From contig OY482866.1 in assembly GCA_960531495.1 (NCBI GenBank), forward strand, positions 1-64,000: a DNA stretch of 64,000 bases, in the 5' to 3' direction. Both the position numbers and the translations under genes were made by a program. The DNA is from Zeus faber. Lineage: Eukaryota; Chordata; Actinopteri; Zeiformes; Zeidae. Positions 34,107 through 46,272 of the stretch are shown piece by piece; position 1 is the first letter of the stretch, and the number at the start of each line of letters is the position of its first letter. The notes under the pieces were generated by a model. It worked only from the letters and a program-made list of their open reading frames with translations. It searched no databases and had not been told where the DNA came from.

Positions 34107-36332
34107 ATTGAAAGAAAGATTGAATGATTGAAAGAAATGTAGATTGAAATAAAGAATGAAAGAAAGATTTGAAGTAAGAATGAAATATTGAAAGAAAGAT
34201 TTTAGGAAAGGTTGAAAGACTGAAAGAAAGAATGAAAGATTGAAAGAAAGATTGAAAGATTGAAAGAAATATTGAAAGAAAGAGAATTTGAAAGTAAGAA
34301 AGATTGAAAGAAAGATTGAAAGTAATAAAGATTGAAAGAAAGAATAAAAGAAAAATTGAAAGATTGAAAGATTGAAAGATTGAAAGAAAGATTGAAAGAA
34401 AGATTTAACGAAAATTGAAAGACTGAAAGTAAGAATGAAAGAAAGATTGAAAGTTTGAAAGAAAGAATGAAAGAATTAAAGAAAGATTGAAAGAAATATT
34501 GAAAGAAAGAATGAAAGATTGAAAGAAAGAATGAAAGAATGAAAGAAATACTGAAAGAAAGAAAGATTGAAAGTAAGAACGATTGAAAGAAAGATTTATA
34601 GAAAGATTGAAAGACTGAAAGAAAGAATGAAAGATTGAAAGAAATATTGAAAGAAAGAGAGATTGAAAGATTAAAAGATTGAAAGAAAGATTGAAAGTAA
34701 TAAAGATTGAAAGAAAGAATGGAGGAATAATTGAAAGATTGAAAGAAAAAATGAAAGAATTAAAGAAAGATTGTAAGAAATATTGAAAGAAAGATTGAAA
34801 GAAAGAATGAAAGAAAGATTGTAAGAAAGAATGAAAGTAAGAAAGAAATATTGAAAGATTGAAAGAAATATTGAAAGAAAGAAAGATTGAAAGTAAGAAC
34901 GATTGAAAGAAAGATTGAAAAAAAGACTGAAAGCTTGAAAGAAAGAATGAAAGAAAGATTTTAAGAAAGGTTGAAAGACTGAAAGAAAGAATGAAAGATT
35001 GAAAGAAAGAATGAAAGAACGATTGAAAGAAAAAATGAAAGAATGATAGAAAGATTGAAAGATTGAAAGAAAGATTGAATGTTTGATAGAAAGATTGAAA
35101 GTATTAAAGATCGAAAGAAATATTTAAAGAAAGATTGAAAGATTGAAAGAAAGAATGAAATAACGATTGCAAGAAAGAATGAAAGAATGAAAGAAAAATT
35201 GAAAGATTGAAAGAAATATTGAAAGAAAGAGAGATTGAAAGATTAAAAGATTGAAAGAAAGATTGAAAGTGATGAAGTTTGAAAGAAAGAATGAAGGAAA
35301 AACTGAAAGATTGAAAGACTGAAAGAATGAATGAAAGAAAGATTGAAAGATTGAATGAAAAAATGAAAAACTTAAAGAAAGATTGAAAGAAATACTGAAA
35401 GATAGATTGAAAGATTGAAAGAAAGAAAGATTGAAAGAAAGAATGAAAGAAAGATTGTAAGAAAGAATGAAAGTAAGAAAGAAAGATTGAAAGATTGAAA
35501 GAAATATTGAAAGAAAGAAAGATTGAAACTAAGAACGATTGAAAGAAAGATTGAAAGAAAGATTGAAAGCTTGAAAGAAAGATTGAAAGAAAGATTTTAA
35601 GAAAGGTTGAAAGACTGAAAGAAAGAATGAAAGATTGAAAGAAAGAATGAAAGAACGATTGAAAGAAAGAATGAAAGAATGAAAGAAAGATTGAAAGATT
35701 GAAAGAAATATTGAAAGAAAGAGAGAATGAAAATAAGAAAGATTGAAAGAAAGATTGAAAGTAATAAAGATTGAAAGAAATAACAAAAGAAAGATTGAAA
35801 GATTGAAAGAAATATTGAAAGAAAGAAAGATTGAAACTAAGAACGATTGAAAGAAAGATTGAAAGCTTGAAAGAAAGATTGAAAGAAAGATATTAAGAAA
35901 GGTTGAAAGACAGAAAGAAAGAATGAAAGATTGAAAGAAAGAATGAAAGAACGATTGAAAGAAAGAATGAAAGAATGAAAGAAAGATTGAACGATTGGAA
36001 GAAATATTGAAAGATAGAAAAATTTAAAGTAAGAAAGATTGAAAGAAAGAATGAAAGAAAGATTGAAAGATTGAAAGATTGAAAGAAAGATTGAATGTTT
36101 GAAAGAAAGATTGAAAGTATTAAATATCGAAAGAAATATTTAAAGAAAGATTGAAAGATCGAAAGAAAGAATGAAATAACGATTGAAAGAAAGAATGAAA
36201 GTATGAAAGAAAAATTGAAAGATTGAAAGAAATATTGAAAGAATGAGTGATTGAAAGATTAAAAGATTGAAAGAAAGATTGAAAGTGATGAAGTTTGAAA
36301 GAAAGAATGAAGGAAAAACTGAAAAATTGAAA
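34107..36332 (+). repeat. First part of the GA-rich array
   Basis: Simple 4-bp-word repeat. Landmarks AGATTTATAG (34592) and GGAGGAATAATTG (34721) recur at 39270 and 39399, both at an offset of 4678 bp. A CTAAGAACGATTG landmark occurs near 35527 and again near 35834, so part of this stretch is also repeated internally. Confidence 0.85.
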
Positions 36333-37705
36333 GACTGAAAGAATGAATGAAAGAAAGATTGAAAGATTGAATGAAATAATGAAAAACTTAAAGAAAGATT
36401 GAAAGAAATATTGAAAGATAGATTAAAAGATTGAAAGAAAGAAAGATTGAAAGAAAGAATGAAAGAAAGATTGTAAGAAAGAATGAAAGTAAGAAAGAAA
36501 GATTGAAAGATTGAAAGAAATATTGAAAGAAAGAAAGATTGAAACTAAGAACGATTGAAAGAAAGATTGAAAGAAAGATTGAAAGCTTGAAAGAAAGATT
36601 GAAAGAAAGATTTTAAGAAAGGTTGAAAGACTGAAAGAAAGAATGAAAGATTGAAAGAAAGAATGAAAGAACGATCGAAAGAAAGAATGAAAGAATGAAA
36701 GAAAGATTGAAAGAAAGAGAGAATGAAAATAAGAAAGATTGAAAGAAAGATTGAAAGTAATAAAGATTGAAAGAAAGAATGAACGAAAAATTGAAAGATT
36801 GATAGATTGAAAGAAAGATTGAAAGAAAGATTGAAAGACTGAAAGAAAGAATGAATAAAATAATTAAAGAAAGATTGAAGGTTTGAAAGATTGAAAGAAA
36901 GATTGAAAGAAAGATTGAAAAAAAGATTGAAAAAAAGAAAAATTGAAAGAAAGATTGAAAGAAATATTGAAAGACTGAAGGAAAGAATGAAAGAAAGATG
37001 GAAAGAAAGATTGAAAGAAAGAAAGATTGAAAGTAAGAAAGATTGAAAGAAATATTGAAAGAAAGAAAGATTGAAAGTAAGAAAGATTGAAAGAAATATT
37101 GAAAGAAAGATTGAAAGAAAGATTGAAAGATTGAAAGATTGAAAGATTGAAAGAAAGAATGAAAGAAAGACTGAAAGATTGAAAGAAAAATTGAAAGAAA
37201 TATTGAAAGATTGAAAGATTGAAAGAAAAATTGAAAGTTTGAAAGAAATATTGAAAGACTGAAAGAAAGATTGCAAGAAAGATTGAAAAAAAAGAAAGAT
37301 TTAAAGATAGAATAAAAGAAAGATTGAAAGAAATATTGAAAGACAGAAATATTGAAAGAAACAATGTAAGAAATATTGAAAGATTAAAAGAAAGAATGAA
37401 AGAAAGATTGAAAAATTGAAAGATTGAAAGAAAGACTAAAAGAAAGAAAGAACGATTGAAAGAAAGATTGAAAGAAAGATTGAAAGAAAGAAAGATTGTA
37501 AGAGAGAATGAAACAAAGATTGAAATAAAGAATGAAAGAAAGATTGAAAGAAAAAATGAAAGAAAGATTGAAAGAAAGATGGAAAGAAAGTTTGAAAGAA
37601 AGAAAGATTGAAAGAAATAACAAAAGAAAGATTGAAAGAAATAATGAAAGAAAGATTGAACGATTGGAAGAAATATTGAAAGATAGAAAAATTGAAAGTA
37701 AGAAA
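36333..37705 (+). repeat. 1373-bp duplicated block, copy 1
   Basis: Three landmarks recur at the same offset: GACTGAAAGAATG (36333 to 37706), CTAAGAACG (36545 to 37918) and AATAAAATAATT (36854 to 38227). Confidence 0.88.
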
Positions 37706-39018
37706 GACTGAAAGAATGAATGAAAGAAAGATTGAAAGATTGAATGAAATAATGAAAAACTTAAAGAAAGATTGAAAGAAATATTGAAAGATAGATTAAA
37801 AGATTGAAAGAAAGAAAGATTGAAAGAAAGAATGAAAGAAAGATTGTAAGAAAGAATGAAAGTAAGAAAGAAAGATTGAAAGATTGAAAGAAATATTGAA
37901 AGAAAGAAAGATTGAAACTAAGAACGATTGAAAGAAAGATTGAAAGAAAGATTGAAAGCTTGAAAGAAAGATTGAAAGAAAGATTTTAAGAAAGGTTGAA
38001 AGACTGAAAGAAAGAATGAAAGATTGAAAGAAAGAATGAAAGAACGATCGAAAGAAAGAATGAAAGAATGAAAGAAAGATTGAAAGAAAGAGAGAATGAA
38101 AATAAGAAAGATTGAAAGAAAGATTGAAAGTAATAAAGATTGAAAGAAAGAATGAACGAAAAATTGAAAGATTGATAGATTGAAAGAAAGATTGAAAGAA
38201 AGATTGAAAGACTGAAAGAAAGAATGAATAAAATAATTAAAGAAAGATTGAAGGTTTGAAAGATTGAAAGAAAGATTGAAAGAAAGATTGAAAAAAAGAT
38301 TGAAAAAAAGAAAAATTGAAAGAAAGATTGAAAGAAATATTGAAAGACTGAAGGAAAGAATGAAAGAAAGATGGAAAGAAAGATTGAAAGAAAGAAAGAT
38401 TGAAAGTAAGAAAGATTGAAAGAAATATTGAAAGAAAGATTGAAAGAAAGATTGAAAGATTGAAAGATTGAAAGATTGAAAGAAAGAATGAAAGAAAGAC
38501 TGAAAGATTGAAAGAAAAATTTAAAGAAATATTGAAAGATTGAAAGATTGAAAGAAAAATTGAAAGTTTGAAAGAAATATTGAAAGACTGAAAGAAAGAT
38601 TGCAAGAAAGATTGAAAAAAAAGAAAGATTTAAAGATAGAATAAAAGAAAGATTGAAAGAAATATTGAAAGAAACAATGTAAGAAATATTGAAAGATTAA
38701 AAGAAAGAATGAAAGAAAGATTGAAAAATTGAAAGATTGAAAGAAAGACTAAAAGAAAGAAAGAACGATTGAAAGAAAGATTGAAAAAAAGATTGAAAGA
38801 AAGAAAGATTGTAAGAGAGAATGAAACAAAGATTGAAATAAAGAATGAAAGAAAGATTGAAAGAAAAAATGAAAGAAAGATTGAAAGAAAGATGGAAAGA
38901 AAGTTTGAAAGAAAGAAAGATTGAAAGAAATAACAAAAGAAAGATTGAAAGAAATAATGAAAGAAAGATTGAACGATTGGAAGAAATATTGAAAGATAGA
39001 AAAATTGAAAGTAAGAAA
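37706..39018 (+). repeat. 1373-bp duplicated block, copy 2 (60 bp shorter)
   Basis: Tandem copy of the preceding block. The offset falls from 1373 to 1313 bp in the second half, in part because one repeated AAGTAAGAAAGATTGAAAG segment present twice around 37030-37100 is present once here, and a short ACAGAAATATTG element is missing. It ends at the AAAAATTGAAAGTAAG landmark that also ends copy 1. Confidence 0.85.
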
Positions 39019-41035
39019 GATTGAAAGAAAGAATGAAAGAAAGATTGAAAGATTGAAAGATTGAAAGAAAGAATGAAAGAAAGATTGAAAGATTGAAATA
39101 TTGAAAGAAAGAATGAAAGAAATATTGAAAGTTTGAAAGAAAGAATGAAAGAATTAAAGAAAGATTGAAAGAAATATTGAGAGAAAGAATGAAAGATTGA
39201 AAGAAAGAATGAAAGAATGAAAGAAATACTGAAAGAAAGAAAGATTGAAAGTAAGAACGATTGAAAGAAAGATTTATAGAAAGATTGAAAGACTGAAAGA
39301 AAGAATGAAAGATTGAAAGAAATATTGAAAGAAAGAGAGATTGAAAGATTAAAAGATTGAAAGAAAGATTGAAAGTAATAAAGATTGAAAGAAAGAATGG
39401 AGGAATAATTGAAAGATTGAAAGAAAAAATGAAAGAATTAAAGAAAGATTGTAAGAAATATTGAAAGAAAGATTGAAAGATTGAAATAAAGAAAGATTGA
39501 AAGAAAGAATGAAAGAAAGATTGTAAGAAAGAATGAAAGTAAGAAAGAAATATTGAAAGATTGAAAGAAATATTGAAAGAAAGAAAGATTGAAAGTAAGA
39601 ACGATTGAAAGAAAGATTGAAAGAAAGACTGAAAGCTTGAAAGAAAGAATGAAAGAAAGATTTTAAGAAAGGTTGAAAGACTGAAAGAAAGAATGAAAGT
39701 TTGAAAGAAAGGATGAAAGAACGATTGAAAGAAAAAATGAAAGAATGATAGAAAGATTGAAAGATTGAATGAAAGATTGAATGTTTGAAAGAAAGATTGA
39801 AAGTATTAAAGATCGAAAGAAATATTTAAAGAAAGATTGAAAGATTGAAAGAAAGAATGAAATAACGATTGAAAGAAAGAATGAAAGAATGAAAGAAATA
39901 TTGAAAGATTGAAAGAAATATTGAAAGAAAAAGAGATTGAAAGATTAAAAGATTGAAAGAAAGATTGAAAGTGATGAAGTTTGAAAGAAAGAATGAAGGA
40001 AAAACTGAAAGATTGAAATACTGAAAGAATGAATGAAAGATTGATTGAAAGATTGAATGAAAAAATGAAAAACTTAAAGAAGATTGAAAGAAATATTGAA
40101 AGATAGATTGAAAGATTGAAAGAAAGAAAGATTGAAAGAAAGAATGAAAGAAAGATTGTAAGAATGAATGAAAGTAAGAAAGAAAGATTGAAATATTGAA
40201 AGAAATATTGAAAGAAAGAAAGATTGAAACTAAGAACGATTGAAAGAAAGATTGAAAGAAAGATTGAAAGCTTGAAAGAAAGATTGAAAGAAAGATTTTA
40301 AGAAAGGTTGAAAGACTGAAAAAAAGAATGAAAGATTGAAAGAAAGAATGAAAGAATGAAAGAAAGATTGAAAGATTGAAAGAAATATTGAAAGAAAGAG
40401 AGAATGAAAATAAGAAAGATTGAAAGAAAGATTGAAAGTAATAAAGATTGAAAGAAATAACAAAAGAAAGATTGAAAGAAAGAATGAAAGAAAGATTGAA
40501 CGATTGGAAGAAATTTTGAAAGATAGAAAAATTTAAAGTAAGAAAGATTGAAAGAAAGAATGAAAGAAAGATTGAAAGATTGAAAGATTGAAAGAAAGAT
40601 TGAATGTTTGAAAGAAAGATTGAAAGTATTAAAGATCGAAAGAAATATTTAAAGAAAGATTGAAAGATTGAAAGAAAGAATGAAATAACGATTGAAAGAA
40701 AGAATGAAAGAATGAAAGAAAAATTGAAAGATTGAAAGAAATATTGAAAGAAAGAGAGATTGAAAGATTAAAAGATTGAAAGAAAGATTGAAAGTTATGA
40801 AGATTGAAAGAAAGAATGAAGGAAAAACTGAAAGATTGAAAGACTGAAAGAATGAATGAAAGAAAGATTGAAAGATTGAAAGAAAAAATGAAAAACTTAA
40901 AGAAAGATTGAAAGAAATATTGAAAGACAGATTGAAAGATTGAAAGAAAGAAAGATTGAAAGAAAGATTGTAAGAAAGAATGAAATATTGAAAGAAAAAA
41001 TGAAAGAAAGACTGAAAAAAACAAAGAAAGATTGA
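39019..41035 (+). repeat. GA-rich segment related to 34.4-36.3 kb
   Basis: Carries the rare landmarks of the first segment at a 4678-bp offset, followed by a TTTGAAAGAAAGAATGAAGG and GAATGAATG region similar to 36.3 kb. The 34.1-36.3 kb type was therefore present both before and after the 1373-bp duplication. Confidence 0.8.
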
Positions 41036-43015
41036 AAGAAATAAAGATTTAAAGAAAAAAAGATTTAAAGAAAGATTGAAAGACTAAAAGTAAGAATGAA
41101 AAAAAAGATTGAAAGAAAGATTGAAAAAAGAAAGAAAGATTGAAAGAAAGATTGAAAGAAAGATTGACAGAAAGAATGAAAGTTTGAAAGAAAGATTGAA
41201 AGAAAGATTGAAAGAAAGATTGAAAGAAAGATTGAAAGACTGAAAGAAAAAATGAAAGAAAGATTAAAAGAGAGATTGAAAGATTGAAAGATTGAAAGAA
41301 GGAATGAAAGAAAGATTGAATGATTGAAAGATTGAAATAAAGAATGAAAGATTGAAAGAAAGAATAAAAGAACGATTGAAAGAAAGAATGAAAGAATGAA
41401 AGAAAGATTGAAAGATTAAAAGAATATTGAAAGAAAGAGAGAATGAAAGTAAGAAAGATTGAAAGAAAGATTGAAAGTAAAAAAGATTGAAAGAAAGAAT
41501 GAAAGAAAAATTGAAAGATTGAAAGATTGAAAGAAAGATTTAAAGAAAGATTTAAAGAAAGATTGAAAGACTGAAAGAAAGAATGAATAAAAGAATTAAA
41601 GAAAGATTGAAAGATCGAAAGATTGAAAGATTGAAAGAAAGATTGAAAAAAGAATGATTGAAAGAAAGAAAGATTTAAAGAATGAAAGATTTAAAGAAAG
41701 ATTGAAAGACTAAAAGTAAGAATGAAAAAAAAGAATGAAAGAAAGATTGAAAGATTGAAAGATTGAAAGAAAGAATGAAAGATTGAAAGAAAGAATGAAA
41801 GAACGATTGAAAGAAAGAATGAAAGAATTAAAGAAAGATTGAAAGAAATATTGAAAGAAAGAGAGAATGAAAGTAAGAAAGATGGAAAGAAAAATTGAAA
41901 GATTGAAAGATTGAAAGAAAGAATTAAAGAAAGATTGAATGATTGAAAGATTGAAAGAAAGATTGAAAGAAAGATTGAAGAAAGAAAGATTTAAAGAAAA
42001 AAAGATTTAAAGAAAGATTGAAAGACTAAAAGTAAGAATGAAAAAAAAGATTGAAAGAAAGATTGAAAAAAGAAAGAAAGATTGAAAGAAAGATTGAAAG
42101 AAAGATTGAAAGAAAGAATGAAAGTTTGAAAGAAAGATTGAAAGAAAGATTGAAAGAAAGATTGAAAGAAAGATTGAAAGAACGATTGAAAGACTGAAAG
42201 AAAAAATGAAAGAAAGATTAAAAGAGAGATTGAAAGATTGAAAGATTGAAAGAAAGAATGAAAGATTGAAAGAAAGAATGAAAGAATGAATGAAAGATTA
42301 AAAGATTGAAAGAAATATTGAAAAAAAGAAAGATTGAAAGTAAGAAAAATTGAAAGAATGAATGAAAGAAACAAAAAAAGACTGATAAAAAGAAAGAATG
42401 TTTGAGAGATCAAAATATTTAAAGAAAGAAAGATTGAAAGAAAGGTTGAAAGATAGAATGAAAGAAAGATTGAAAGATTGAAAGTTGTAAAGAAAGATTG
42501 AAAGAAAGATTTAAAGAAAGATTGAAAGACTAAAAAAAAGAATGAAAGAAAGATTGAAAGGTTGAAAGAAAGAATGAAAGAATGAAAGAAAGATTGAAAG
42601 ATTGAAAGAAAGATTGGAAGAAAGAATGAAAGTATGAAAGAAAGATTGAAAGATCGAAGGAAAGATTGAAAGAACGATTGAAAGAAAGAATGAAAGAATG
42701 AAAGAAAGATTGAAAGATTGAAAGAAAGATTGAAAGTAATAAAGATTGAAAGAAGGAATGAAGGAAAAATTGAATGTTTGAAAGACTGAAAGAATGAATG
42801 AAAGAAAGCTTGAAAGAAAGATTGAAAGAAAGATTTTAAGAAAGGTTGAAAGACTGAAAGAAAGAATGAAAGAAAGAATGATTGAAAGATTGAAAGAAAG
42901 AATGAAAGATTGAAAGAAAGAATATAAGAACGATTGAAAGAAAGATTGAAAGTAAGATTGAAAGTTTGAAAGAAAGATTGAAAGAAAAATTGAAAGAAAG
43001 ATTGAAAGACTGAAG
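41036..43015 (+). repeat. GA-rich segment with the GACTGATAAAAAG landmark
   Basis: The rare stretch with ACAAAAAAAGACTGATAAAA and TGTTTGAGAGATCAAAATA, at about 42371-42419, recurs near 47318 and 61542. With ACTGAT starting at 42381, 47328 and 61552, the offsets are 4947 and 14224 bp. The same neighbourhood contains GAAGAAAGAAAGATTTAAAG at each place. Confidence 0.85.
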
Positions 43016-44100
43016 GAAAGAATGAGTGAAAGATTGAAAGAAAGATTAAAAGAAAAAAATATTGAAAGTATTAAAGACTGAAAAAAATATTGAAAGAAAG
43101 ATTGAAAGATTGAAAGATAGAATGAAAGAAAGATTGAAAGATTGAAAGATTGAAAGAAAGAATGAAAGAAAGATTGAAAGACTGAAAAAAATATTGAAAG
43201 AAAGATTGAAAGATTGAAAGATAGAATGAAAGAAAGATTGAAAGATTGAAAGATTGAAAGAAAGAATGAAAGAAAGATTGAAAGACTGAAAGAAAGAATG
43301 AAAGAAAGATTGAAAGTGCGAAAGAAAGAATGAAAGAATTAAAGAAAGATTGAAAGAAATATTGAAAGAAAGAATGAAAGATTGAAAGAAAGAATGAAAG
43401 TAATAAAGATTGAAAGAAGGAATGAAGGAAAAGTTGAATGTTTGAAAGACTGAAAGAATGAATGAAAGAAAGCTTGAAAGAAAGATTGAAAGAAAGATTT
43501 TAAGAAAGGTTGAAAGACTGAAAGAAAGAATGAAAGAAAGAATGATTGAAAGATTGAAAGAAAGAATGAAAGATTGAAAGAAAGAATATAAGAACGATTG
43601 CAAGAAAGATTTAAAGTAAGATTGAAAGTTTGAAAGAAAGATTGATAGAAAAATTGAAAGAAAAATTGAAAGACTAAAGGAAAGAATGAGTGAAAGATTG
43701 AAAGAAAGATTAAAAGAAAAAAAGATTGAAAGTATTAAAGACTGAAAAAAATATTGAAAGAAAGATTGAAAGATTGAAAGATAGAATGAAAGAAAGATTG
43801 AAAGATTGAAAGATTGAAAGAAAGAATGAAAGAAAGATTGAAAGACTGAAAAAAATATTGAAAGAAAGATTGAAAGATTGAAAGATAGAATGAAAGAAAG
43901 ATAGAAAGATTGAAAGATTGAAAGAAAGAATGAAAGAAAGATTGAAAGACTGAAAGAAAGAATGAAAGAAAGATTGAAAGTGCGAAAGAAAGAATGAAAG
44001 AATTAAAGAAAGATTGAAAGAAATATTGAAAGAAAGAATGAAAGATTGAAAGAAAGAATGAAAAAAAGATTGTAAGAAAGAATGAAAGAAAGATTGAAAG
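43016..44100 (+). repeat. 664-bp tandem pair
   Basis: AATGAGTG occurs at 43021 and 43685 and GTGCGAAAG at 43316 and 43980, both 664 bp apart. The same 664-bp spacing of GTGCG recurs at 48247/48911, 53320/53984 and 55474/56138, so the pair was copied as a unit. Confidence 0.88.
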
Positions 44101-44554
44101 ATTGAAAGAAAGATTGAAAGAAAGATTGAATGTTTGAAAGAAAGATTGAAAGAAAGATTTAAAGAAAGATTGAAAGATTGAAAGAAAGATTGAAAGATAG
44201 ATTTAGAGAAAGATTGAAAGACTGAAAGAAAGATTGAAAGAAAGAAAGATTTATAGAAAGAATGAAAGAAAGATTGAAAAAAGAAAGATAGATTGAAAGA
44301 AAGATTGAAAGATTGAAAGAAAGAATGAAAGAAAGATTTAAAAAAAGATTGAAAAAAACAAAGATTGAAAGAAAGATTGAAAGACAGATTGAAAGACTGA
44401 AGGAAAGAATGAAAGAAAGATGGAAAGAAAGAATGAAAGAAAGATTGAAAGGTTGAAAGAAAGAATGAAAGAATGAAAGAAAGATTGAAAGAAAGAAAGA
44501 AAGATTGAAAGAAAGAATGAAAGTATGAAAGAAAGATTGAAAGATTGAAGGAAA

Positions 44555-45413
44555 GATTGAAAGAACGATTGAAAGAAAGAATGAAAGAACGAAAGAAAGA
44601 TTGAAAGAAAGATTGAAAGTAATAAAGATTGAAAGAAGGAATGAAGGAAAAATTGAAAGTTTGAAAGACTGAAAGAATGAATGAAAGAAAGATTGAAAGA
44701 TTGAAAGAAAGAAAGATTGAGAGAAAGAATGAAAGAATGAAAGACAGATTGAAAGATTGAAAGAAATACTGAAAGAAAGAAAGAAAGATTGAAAGTAAGA
44801 ACGATTGAAAGAAAGCTTGAAAGAAAGATTGAAAGAAGGAATGAAAGAAAGATTGAAAGATAGAAAGATTGAAATAAAGAATGAAAGATTGAAAGAAAGA
44901 ATAAAAGAACGATTGAAAGAAAGAATGAAAGAATGAAAGAAAGATTGAAAGATTGAAAGAATATTGAAAGAAAGAGAGAATGAAAGTAAGAAAGATTGAA
45001 AGAAAGATTGAAAGTAAAAAAGATTGAAAGAAAGAATGAAAGAAAAATTGAAAGATTGAAAGATTGAAAGAAAGATTTAAAGAAAGATTGAAAGAAAGAT
45101 TGAAAGACTGGAAGAAAGAATGAATAAAAGAATTAAAGAAAGATTGAAAGATTGAAAGATTGAAAGATTGAAAGAAAGATTGAAAAAAGAATGATTGAAA
45201 GAAAGAAAGATTTAAAGAATGAAAGATTAAAAGAAAGATTGAAAGACTAAAAGTAAGAATGAAAAAAAAGAATGAAAGCAAGATTGAAAGATTGAAAGAT
45301 TGAAAGAAAGAATGAAAGATTGAAAGAAAGAATGAAAGAATGAAAGAAAGATTGAAAGTAAGAACGATTGAAAGAAAGCTTGAAAGAAAGATTGAAAGAA
45401 AGAATGAAAGAAA
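44555..45413 (+). repeat. 859-bp duplicated block, copy 1
   Basis: Landmarks ACGAAAG (44589 to 45448) and GAGAGAAAG (44719 to 45578) recur 859 bp downstream. Confidence 0.88.
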
Positions 45414-46272
45414 GATTGAAAGAACGATTGAAAGAAAGAATGAAAGAACGAAAGAAAGATTGAAAGAAAGATTGAAAGTAATAAAGATTGAAAGAAGGAA
45501 TGAAGGAAAAATTGAAAGTTTGAAAGACTGAAAGAATGAATGAAAGAAAGATTGAAAGATTGAAAGAAAGAAAGATTGAGAGAAAGAATGAAAGAATGAA
45601 AGACAGATTGAAAGATTGAAAGAAATACTGAAAGAAAGAAAGAAAGATTGAAAGTAAGAACGATTGAAAGAAAGCTTGAAAGAAAGATTGAAAGAAGGAA
45701 TGAAAGAAAGATTGAAAGATAGAAAGATTGAAATAAAGAATGAAAGATTGAAAGAAAGAATAAAAGAACGATTGAAAGAAAGAATGAAAGAATGAAAGAA
45801 AGATTGAAAGATTGAAAGAATATTGAAAGAAAGAGAGAATGAAAGTAAGAAAGATTGAAAGAAAGATTGAAAGTAAAAAAGATTGAAAGAAAGAATGAAA
45901 GAAAAATTGAAAGATTGAAAGATTGAAAGAAAGATTTAAAGAAAGATTGAAAGAAAGATTGAAAGACTGGAAGAAAGAATGAATAAAAGAATTAAAGAAA
46001 GATTGAAAGATTGAAAGATTGAAAGATTGAAAGAAAGATTGAAAAAAGAATGATTGAAAGAAAGAAAGATTTAAAGAATGAAAGATTAAAAGAAAGATTG
46101 AAAGACTAAAAGTAAGAATGAAAAAAAAGAATGAAAGCAAGATTGAAAGATTGAAAGATTGAAAGAAAGAATGAAAGATTGAAAGAAAGAATGAAAGAAT
46201 GAAAGAAAGATTGAAAGTAAGAACGATTGAAAGAAAGCTTGAAAGAAAGATTGAAAGAAAGAATGAAAGAAA
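45414..46272 (+). repeat. 859-bp duplicated block, copy 2
   Basis: Tandem copy of the preceding block, including AAAAAAAAGAATGAAAGCAAG near 46115. A third, separate copy lies at about 59514-60340, where GAGAG has become GAGGG. Confidence 0.87.

Noticed and set aside
43710-45281. A 523-codon minus-strand frame of Phe, Ser, Leu, Ile, Gln and Asn that resembles a membrane protein
   Set aside because: It is the translation of a 4-bp-word repeat. Several similar frames exist wherever slips do not create a stop, and tandem copies of it start at the same repeat positions (45281 and 46140, 859 bp apart).
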